Positions 53,961-64,000 of a stretch of DNA of 64,000 bases are shown one piece after another (positions within the stretch are counted from its first letter, which is position 1; the number at the start of each line of letters is the position of its first letter). Below the pieces are notes generated by a model. That model was not told the DNA's origin, did not search any database, and saw only the letters and a program-made list of their open reading frames with translations. A program made the position numbers and the translations under genes. Source of the DNA: Nemania diffusa (lineage: Eukaryota; Ascomycota; Sordariomycetes; Xylariales; Xylariaceae); assembly GCA_038501195.1 (NCBI GenBank), contig JBBPUQ010000007.1, forward strand, positions 744,001-808,000, in the 5' to 3' direction.

Positions 53961-56900
53961 CTTTTTTTTAAAAAAAATAGCTTGTTTATAAGTTATAAAA
54001 ATTAAATATATAAATTTTAATTAATTATTTTTTAATAAAAAAAAATCGGTTTAAATATTTATTATATTATTAATTATTAAGTTTTTTTTTTAAGTTATAA
54101 TATAGTTTTTTTATATATTAATATTGTTATTTTTTATTAATATTATATTTTAAATATATTTCTTTTATGCTTTTTTTTTTTTTGTAAAATTAATAAATTG
54201 TTATTTTTATAAAATTTTTTAATTATATTGTTTTAAGCTATTTATAGCTAATTTTTTAGTTTTAATAATAGTTTTATTATATTTAAATTATTATAATAAA
54301 ACTTTTTAAATAATATAATATTATTTATTATTAATATTTTAACTTTTTTAATTAATTTAATATTATAGCTTTTAGTAATATAAATATTTTATATATATTT
54401 TTTTTATTTTAAATTTAAATATTTTATTTTTAAAATTATTGTTTTTTTAATTTATTAATAAATTATTAAAATATTTTTATAATTAATTAATATAATATTA
54501 ATTTATAACTTTTTAAAATAAAAAAATTTACAATATAAATATATTATTATTTTTATTAAAAATTTTATATATTTGCTATATTATTAAATAATTAAGCTTA
54601 TTTAAAAGTTTATTAATTATTTAAAATTGCTATTTTTTTAATATAAATATATAGTTGTTTATATTAAAGTTAAAATTTTAATACTTTTTATTAATTTATA
54701 TAATTATATAATATTATATATATTTTAGTTTTTTTTTAATAAAGTTTATAAATTATATAATTTTTTATATTTTGTTTTAAGCTTTAAGTTATAATATTTT
54801 TTTAATTATTAGTAATTTTTTTAGTTTTTTTAAAATTATATAATTTTTTTAATTAAAATAAAATAATATTAAAAAACTTATTTTAATTTTATAAAAAAAC
54901 AATTTAGTAAATTTATAAAATAATAATATTTATATATAATTTATAATTAAATTTTATTTAAATGAATTATTTTAATAATAATTAATATAAAGCTAAAATT
55001 ATTAATTTAAATATTTATTTATAATTTTAATTTATTTTATAATTTTATAATAATTTATAAATATTAAAATATATTAGATTTTTATAATTTTATATAATTT
55101 ATTTATAAAAATAAATATAATTTAAAACTTTTTATTAAAAGTTAATATAATTAATATTTTAAAAATTTAAAAAAAACTTTTATAATATATTTATATAATA
55201 TTTTTTATAATTGTTTATATAGTATATAATATAATTTAAGCTTTTTTGTTTAATTAATTTATTATAATTAATATATTATTATAATTATATTTATTTTTAA
55301 ATATTTATTTAAAATTTATAATTAAATGTTTTTAAATATAATTTAAAAACAAAAAAAAAAATTATTAAATGTTTTATTATATAAAACTTTTATAAAACAA
55401 TATTTTATATAATTAAAAATATATATATTATAGTTTTTTTTAAGTTTAAACTATTAATAATATTTTATAAAAAGTTTATATTTTTTTTTTTTTGAAATAT
55501 ATAATAAATATTTTATTATATATTTTTTAAATAAATTATATATATAAATATAAAAAATTAAAAACTATAAATTTTTTATTATAAATAATTAAACTATTAG
55601 TTAATTATTATAAGTTATTAGTATTAAAAAAGGTTTTTTATTTTTATATTAAAGCTTTTTTTGTTTTTTTTTAAACATTTTTATAATTAGTTAAAAGTTT
55701 AATAAAATTTTTATATTTTTTATAGCTTTATAATAAATAATTTAATTTAATATATTATTTATTAATTAAAAAATTATTCAATGTTTTTATATTTTTTTAT
55801 TAAAATATTAGCTATTATATATATTTTATAAATAGTTTTATTTATTTTATTTATTATAAATTTAAATATTATTTTTAATTAAAATGTTTTAAAATTTAAT
55901 AATTAATAATTATAAAAAATAATTTAATATAATTATTAATTAATTTAAATTCTTATTTTTTAAAAGTTAAAAATATTATAAATATTTTTTTATTAAAAAT
56001 TTTATAATTTAATTTAATATTATATAATGTTTTGAAATAATATATAATTAAATACTAGTTATTTTTATATTTTTAATATAAAACATTTATAATTATATTA
56101 TTAAAAATATTAGTTTTAATTTTAATAAATAAGCTATATTTATAATGTTATAATATTAAATAAAATATAAAAGTTTTTTTTAATTATAAAAAAGCTATTT
56201 TTTTTTTAGTTAATTATATTATAACTTTAATAATTTAACTATAGTTTTTAATATATTTTTTATAAAAATTATAAAATCTTTAAAAAAAACTATATGTTTT
56301 TTATAATTATAAAAGATTTTTAATTTTTTATTATTTTTATTTTAGTTAAATTAATTTAAATGCAATTTATATTAATAATATATTTTAAAAATTTAGTTTT
56401 TATAATATAAAATTTAAATTTTTTTAAATTTATTTAAAATTTAACAATATATAATTATTATAATATTAATTATATATATTTTTAATAATTTTTTAAATTA
56501 AGTAAATAAATAAAAATATTATTTATATATATATTATAAACATTATTTAAACAATTAAACAATATATTATTAATATATTTTTAAAATATAATAAAACTAT
56601 TAATTAAATTAAATAAAAATATTTTATTTTTAAAAAATTTATAATATATATAAAAAATTGTTAAATTTTTTTATTTAAATTTTATATATATTTAATTAAA
56701 TATTTATTTTATATTTAATTTAATAAATATATTAGTTTTAAAAAGTTATAACAATGTTTTTTTAATTAAAAATAAAAAGTAATAGTTTTTTTTTATTAAT
56801 TTATTAAGCTTTTAATAATTTATATAAAATTTTAACTTTTTTTTTAATTTTTTTATAAATAATATTAAAAAAGTATAAAATATATTATTAAATTTAATTA

Positions 56901-59900
56901 AAATTTTTTTATAAATTATTAATTAAATATTTATTAACTGTTTTTAATTTATTTAATAATATTTTATATAAAAAACTATATTAAAAATTATTAAAAGTTT
57001 TATTTTTAAAAACTTTAGTTTATAATTTATTTTAAATTAATAAAATAAAAAAATATTAAAGTTTATTTTATTAAATATATATAATAAATTATAATATTTT
57101 TAAAAAATTATTTATAAAGCTTTTATATAAAAGTTTTTTTTTTTTAATTAAAAAAATCTTTTTTTTTATTTTTAATAAATTTATTAATTTTATAAATAGT
57201 AATAATTTATACTTTTTAAATAAAGTTATTATATAAAATTAATATATTAAAAGCAGCTATAATAATATTAGTTAATTTTATTAAAAGTTTAATTTTATAT
57301 TGTTTTAGTTTATTTTTTTATATTTTATAAAAATTTAAATTGTTAGTTTTTTATTATAAAGTAATTTTTTAATTTTTTTTTTAAGTTTTTTTTTTTTTAG
57401 CTTTATAAAAAAAATTAAACTATTATTTAAGTTATATTATATTTTAACAATGTTTTTTTTAATAAAATTAAATAATTTAATAATTAAAATTTAAAATATT
57501 GTTTAATTTTTTTTAATGTTTTTTTGCTAATATAATTGTTATTTTTTTTTTAAAAAAAAAACTTTATATTTTAATAGTTAATATTTAATTAATATTAAAA
57601 ATTTATAAGTTATATTTTTATTTAATTTATATTTAAGTTTTAATTAAAATATTAATTAAAAAAATAACTAAATAAAAATATTAGTTTATATTTTTAATAA
57701 TTAAAAAATATATTATATTTTTAAAACTAAAGCTTTTTAATAATTATTTTATAAATTTAAAAAAATATTATTACTAAAAATATATTTTTAAAACTTTTTT
57801 TTTATATTTATATAATTATTAATAAAGCAATTTTAATACTTTGTTTTTTTTTTATATATTTAAAAATTAGTTAAAAATAAAATTAAATAATTATAAAAAA
57901 GTTTAATTTTTTTACAATTTTTTTTATAAATATTATATTTATATTTATATATATATTTATTTTTATATTTTTAAAAAAGTTTTTAATAAATAATAAAAAT
58001 TTATTACTGTTTATAATATATATATATATATATAAGTTATTTTTTAAAATATTTATTTATTAAATTTAGTTTATTATTTATATAATTTTTTTATAATAAT
58101 TTTTTTAAGCAAAAGTTTAGTTTATTTAAAGCTATTTTTTTAATATTTTGTTTTTTTTTTATTTTTTTTATAATAATATTTTTTAAAAATTTTGCTTTAT
58201 TATAAAAATAAACAAATATAGTTATAATGTTTTATAAACATGTTTTTTTTTAGCATTGTTTAAAAAGTAGTTTTTTAAAAAAATATTTTTTTTGTTAATA
58301 ATTAAAATATATTTTTTTTTATTAGTTTTAATAATTTAAAATTGTTTAAAATATTATAATTTTAAACTATTAAAGTTTTAATATTATTATTATTAATTTT
58401 AATATTATTGTTTTTATTATTATTAATATTTTTTAAAATATTATTAATATTATTATATATAGTTTATTAATTAAATTTGTTTATATTGCTAAAAGAATTA
58501 ATTAATTAATTTTATATTTAATATTATATTTTTTATTATTGATATATATTTAATAAATTAATTAAATATAAAGTTTAATATATTAGTTAAAAAAAACATT
58601 ATTATTTAAATAAACAAAAAAAATATTTAATAGTTTATTAAATAATTTATTTTTAAAATAAATTTTTTTTTTAATTTAGTTTTTTTAACTAATTAAATAA
58701 AATTAGTTTTAAAGTTAAAAAAAATAGTTAAAATATAATTATTAAAATTAAAAAACTTCTATTTTAATTTAAACTTTTTATTAATATTTATATTTTTATA
58801 GCTTTTTTTTAAATAATTAAAAAATATTTTAATAGTAATTAATTAATTAAAATAAATTTTAATTAAATATAAAAATAAATGTTTAATAATTTTATTATTA
58901 ATATAAATTTTAATATTAGTTATTTTTGTAATATTATTAACAAATTAATTTTTGATAATATATAATTATATTTTAAATTTAATATTGTTTTTATTTTTAT
59001 TGTTATAAAAAATAAATATAAATATTTTAGCTAATTTGTAAAATTTTTTATTTGTTTAAATAAATTTTAAAATATTATTTTTATAAAAAAATAAATTAAC
59101 AATATATTAATTAATATTATTTAATAGTTTTTAAATATTATTATATTTAATAATAACTGCTTTTAATTTTTAAAATAAATAATTAATAGTTTATTTAAAA
59201 TAAAAATTAAAAATAAGTTTTTTTTTATTATTTTTTATTAAACAGTTTAGTTATTTTTTTTTATTAACTATAATTTTATTAAACTTTTTAGTTTAATTAA
59301 CAAAAGTTTTTATATATTTAATAAATAATATAATTAAATTATATAAATTTTTAATTTATTGTTAATATATTATTATTATTAAAAATTTAACTTTTATTTT
59401 TTAAAATAAAATATTAAAATGTTTAATTAAATTAGTAAAAATATTTTTATTAATTAATTTATTAAATTTAAACTAAATTGTTTTTTGAAATAAAATAATA
59501 AAAATAAATAAAAAAGCGATTTTATTAAACTTATATAGTTTAATAATATATTTTTATAATAAATAATTAGTTTTTTTAAAAAAGTTTTTTTAATTTAAAA
59601 TATAATATTTATATATAAAAAAAAAGTTTTATATTTAGTTTTAAAAACTTTTTATTAAAAAAACTAAAATAATTAATTTATTGTTATTTTTAGTTTTTAT
59701 AATAACTAAAACATTTTGAATTAAATTTTTTAAAATATATTTAAATATTAATTTTTATATAAAAAGTTAAAAAAAACTGCTTATTATTTATAATTATAAA
59801 CAATTATAATTTATTAAAAGTTAAATTAATTTATTTTTTAGTTTATTGTTTAAAAATAGTATATTTTTTAAATATTAATACTATTATAACAATTAATTAT

Positions 59901-59970
59901 AGTTTAATTTTTTTATAAAAAATATTTAAAAACAGTTTTTATGTTTTATAAATATAAATAATTTATAAAT

Positions 59971-60208
59971 TATTATACAAAGTTTATAAAAAAAACAAAA
60001 TTTTAAACAAATAAAGCTATATTGTATAAAAAATTTATAAATAAAAAAAAAAAAAAAGAAAATAGAAATTCTTTTGTAAAAAAATTGCTTCTATATATAT
60101 ATATAAAATAATTTAAAGCAATAATAAATAAAGTCATTTATTTAGCTATATAATAAAGCTATTTAATTTATTTAAGTGATTAAAATAATATTAACTAATT
60201 TATAATTA
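59971..60208 (-). repeat. 5' LTR of E2 (~238 bp)
   Basis: Starts TATTATACAAAG on the + strand (TG turned to TA). It is slightly longer than its partner because of small A-rich length differences. Confidence 0.8.
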
Positions 60209-62640
60209 AAAGTATTATATAATATTATTATAAAAACAACTAATATAATATATATTAAACTTATTAAAACTTAGTAAAATTAAATTGTAACTATTGTAAA
60301 ATTTTATATTTTTAAATTTAAAAATTAAATATTAATTAATAAATTTTTTAATAAAATATATAAAAACAACAAGTTAAATTTTATAAAACTTTCGACTTTT
60401 TTTAAATGTTTTGTTTTAAATATATAGCAAATAGTTAATAGTGTTTATAAAAAATATATAGTTATTAATTTATATTTTTTAAATAAAATAATTATATTTA
60501 ATATTTATTTATTATTAATTTAAAAATTTAATATTATAAAACTTTATAATTATATATATATTATAATAATAAAGTGTTTTAAGTTTTTTTATTAATTGTT
60601 TATTTTATTAAAATATATTAATTAAATAGTTATAGTTTTTTTATAAAAACTAAAAGTTTTTAAAGTTTTATTTAATAGTTTATAAATAATAAATTATGGT
60701 TTTATATTTAATATTTATTAGTTTATATTAATAATGTTATTATTTATTTTTATATTTTTTATAAATATATTAAATATTTTATTAATATTTTTAATATATT
60801 TTAAAATATTAAATTAAGTTTTAAGTTAAATAAATTTTTTATAAAATATTTCTTTATTTAATGTTTTAATTTTATTATAAATAGCTTTAAAGTAATTATT
60901 ATAAAAAATGAAATAAAAACTATTTATAAATTAACTTAGTTAATAAATTTAGCTAATTTGAAAATATATATTAGTTTAATTAAACTTTTTTGCAAATTTA
61001 TTTTATAATATTAGTAAAAACTTTTTTTATTATAAAAAAAAAACTTGTTTATTTGTTAAAAATTATACACATAAAGTAATTTTTAAAATTATAACTATTT
61101 AAAAGTAATAAATTATTAAAATTACATTTAATTTAATAATATAAAAAAAGCTAAATTTTTATTTTTATTTTTTATAATTTTCATTTATTAATATAGCTTA
61201 TTTTATTTATTAAAATTATTAATAGCTTTTTTTATTAAATTTAATATTTTTTATAAATATAAATATAATATTATAGTTTTTTATTTTAATAATATTTAAA
61301 ACAATTAATATAATTTTATAACTATTATATATTTTATTTAATTTTTAAATAAAATTTTAACTTAAATAAAATTAAAATATAATATTATAAACTTAGAAAT
61401 ATTTAAATTAATATAAAATTATTAACAGGTTTAAATTTAAATATAATTTTATATTTTATTAATAATCGTTTTTATTAACTATAAAACTATTAAAAGTATT
61501 ATTAATTAAATAAGCTTTTTATTTATTAATATAATAAAATTAAATATAAAATTTATAATAATATTTATTTACTTTTTATAGTTTTAATTTAATACTTAAT
61601 ATATTTTTAATTGTATTAATTTTGTTTTTAATATATTTTTATAAAACAGTGTTATATTATAAAATTTAAACATAAAAACTTTAAAAAATATTATTAATAA
61701 TTTTAAATATATTATAAATATTTATATTTTTATTAATAATTTATAATTTATTAAAATAGTAATAAAGTTATAATAACATTTTTAACTTTTAATAAATTTT
61801 ATTATAACAAATAAACTAGTAATACTTTTTTTTTATTAATTTAATAAATAAAAATTACTTTATTTTATATATTTATATAATAAATAATATTTATATATTT
61901 TAATAATATATTAAAATAACATTTTTAAAATAGTTTATAATAAATAAAATTATTTTAAGTTTAAATATATATTTTATAATTTTTAAAACTTTACTTTTTA
62001 TAATATATTTGAATAAATTTTCAATTATATTTGTTATTATTTATAATGTTTTAAATATATAACAAATAAATATAAAACATTTAAAAAGTTTAAACTTATT
62101 TAAAAAAATAAATATACTTTATTATATTATTGTTATAAACTTTATTATTAAATTTTTATATATTTTATTAATTAATATTTTTTAAATTATTAAAAAATAT
62201 AACATTAATAATATTTTATTAATAATAATATATAAGTTTTTTTAAAAAATATATGTTAATTTTAAATAATTTTATTTATATAGTGTAAAATGAAATAATT
62301 ATAATTATTAAACTTTTTTTTTTAATATAATTAAAAAATGCTTTAAAAACTTATTTTAAATTAAAACTTTAGATTTATATTTAAGTTTTAATAAATTTTA
62401 TAGCTATAAATAAAAATAATATTAAAAATATTTATTAGTTATTATTTACAAATAAACAGTTTTTAATAAAAAGCAAAACAAAAATATTAAAATAGCTATT
62501 TATTATTATATTATAATATAATATAATATTTTATAAATTAATATTATTATAACAATTTAATATAATTTTAATAATATTAAATTGTTAATTATTAATTATA
62601 GTTTAAATAAAATAATTTTTAATTTTTAGTTTTAAATTTT
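60209..62640 (+). mobile_element. Fragment of a second D1-family element
   Basis: Direct, collinear match to D1 from about 7973 to 10440, covering the RNase H and integrase remnants. An example anchor is 60281-60400 against 8041-8160. It begins close to the right border of E2 and stops at about 62640, where F3 sequence begins. No LTR was found in the window. RIP load is similar to or heavier than in D1. Confidence 0.7.
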
Positions 62641-62679
62641 ATTATTAATATTTAAACTTTAAACTTTTTATTATAGTTA

Positions 62680-64000
62680 ATTATAAATTTAAATTTAATA
62701 TTTTTATTTATAATTGTTTTAAATATTATAAACTATATTTAATTAAAAACTAAATTTTTAATAAATTTTTATAACTAATTTAATATATTAGAAATAAAAT
62801 TAAAATAATTAAATAAATAATATATTTATAATTTATATTATAATAAATAAATTAATATATTTATAAAATAGTTATTAATATAATTTATTAAATTTATATT
62901 TAAACTAATTTAATATAAAATATTTATATATTTATATAATATAAATTATTTTTATTTTTTAAAAATTAAAATATATTTTTAATTAAAATATAAAATAATT
63001 AAAAGATATAATTAAAAATATTTAAATATTAAATATAATTAAATTAAACTTTTATATATATTTATTTTTTAAAAAAAATATTATAATATTAAACTTTTAT
63101 ATAAAAAAAAAGTTTTATATATAAATAAAGTTATAATTAAGCTATAATTATATAATATTATATTATTATTAATTAAGATTTATATTATTTTAAAAAATTT
63201 TCATTTTATTTTTATAAATTTAAAAAATATTAATTTATAATATATTTAATTTTTTTAATTAAATAATTTTATTTTTTTTATAATAATTTTATATATTAAA
63301 TATAATAAATATATATATATATATATATAAAAATTTATTGTTATTTAAATATTGTTTTAAAGTTTTAAAAAAGAGTTAGTTTTTTTTAATTATAAATATA
63401 TTAAAAATATTTATTTAAAAATTTAAAAGTTTTATAAAAAAATATATAATAAATAATTTTTTAAATAATAATAATTTTTTTTTTTAAAATAATATAACTA
63501 TATTTTATAAATATTATAAAAATTTAACTTTAATAATAAAAAATATTTTAATTTTATTAATAATAATATAATAAAAGTTTTAATATAGTTATAATTATTT
63601 ATTTGTAAACTTTTAAATATTAATAATAAAAATTTAAAAATTTATAAAAGTTATAATAAAATATTTTTATTTTGTAAAATAAATTATAATAAATTTATTA
63701 TAATATTTTAAATATATTTTAAATTAATAAAAAAATAATATAATATTTATTATTATAATATAAATTTTATTTTAAATTAATAAAATAATTTTAAATTATA
63801 ATAGTAAAAAATAAAAATTAAATATTATAACTTTATTTAAAAATTATAAATTAATAATTAAATAATTTTTTTTTTTTTTATATTTAAACTTTAAAAATAA
63901 AATAAATAAATAAAAATAACTTATTTATTTATTTTATATAACTTTATATATAAAATTAATTAAATATATTATTTATTATTTTTTAATTGTAAATATTAAA
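62680..64000 (+). repeat. Unclassified dispersed repeat F3, copy 2, cut by the window end
   Basis: Matches 35310-36520 in direct orientation and continues to the last base of the window. The junction with the D1-family fragment at about 62640-62680 is abrupt. Confidence 0.65.

Larger units (their letters stand above)
53732..60208 (-). mobile_element. LTR retrotransposon E2, minus strand, RIP-degraded
   Basis: Direct repeats at 53732-53960 (229 bp) and 59971-60208 (~238 bp) flank 6.0 kb. Five bases AAAAG or AAAGT precede the left repeat and follow the right one; the exact phase is ambiguous in this A-rich context. A CTTTTTTTT tract immediately follows the left LTR, which is a polypurine tract on the minus strand and makes the left LTR the 3' one. 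The + strand is T-rich in the interior, as expected if the coding strand is minus. No catalytic motif was secured, so the superfamily is open. Confidence 0.7.

Overview
The window looks like nuclear DNA of a filamentous ascomycete with a two-compartment genome. The first ~3.8 kb has ordinary base composition and holds one intact, intron-rich housekeeping gene. The other ~60 kb is extremely A+T-rich (roughly nine tenths by eye) and consists of retrotransposons worn down by C-to-T and G-to-A transitions on both strands. That is the signature of repeat-induced point mutation (RIP). No tRNA, rRNA or CRISPR array was recognised, and no ORF inside the A+T-rich block looks like a functional gene.

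Gene-bearing edge (1-3,792): a threonine synthase gene (THR4-type, 11 exons, 388-2739, +) is followed tail-to-tail by the 3' end of a fungal membrane-protein gene (3330 to about 3792, -). That second gene has two in-frame stops, both of the CpA-to-TpA kind, and it ends upstream at a long inverted repeat. The repeat marks the border of the A+T-rich block. Its left arm is almost unmutated in its outer part. The matching right arm lies 10.5 kb away, on the far side of a retrotransposon, and is heavily RIP-mutated.

A+T-rich block (3,793-64,000): structure was recovered by matching terminal repeats and target-site duplications by eye. (1) D1, 4086-14489, +, a Ty3/gypsy-type LTR element with two 194-bp LTRs. 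(2) A, 15688-19580, +, a 3'-truncated copy of a second Ty3/gypsy family. (3) AC, 19581-33226, -, a full copy of that same family, split by (4) B, 23741-29627, +, a younger full-length copy with two 200-bp LTRs and TSD TAATT, and also by an unclassified ~1.8-kb insert. (5) A ~227-bp dispersed repeat in three copies, one essentially free of RIP (33451-33677). (6) A Penelope-like element, 38195-44656, +, with 236-bp terminal direct repeats and a perfect (ATT)47 array at its left edge, interrupted by (7) a 2,228-bp LTR element without recognisable genes, 41793-44020, with 250-bp LTRs and TSD TTAGT/TTGGT. (8) E2, 53732-60208, -, another LTR element. (9) A second partial copy of D1 (about 60209-62640), and a further repeat family present at about 35310-36520 and 62680-64000.

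What works in this window is one amino-acid biosynthesis gene at the edge of a transposon graveyard. The main interest is the graveyard's stratigraphy: RIP load follows nesting order (A and AC heavy, B lighter), so the mutational age of each layer can be read directly. All element names (D1, A, AC, B, E2) are local labels.
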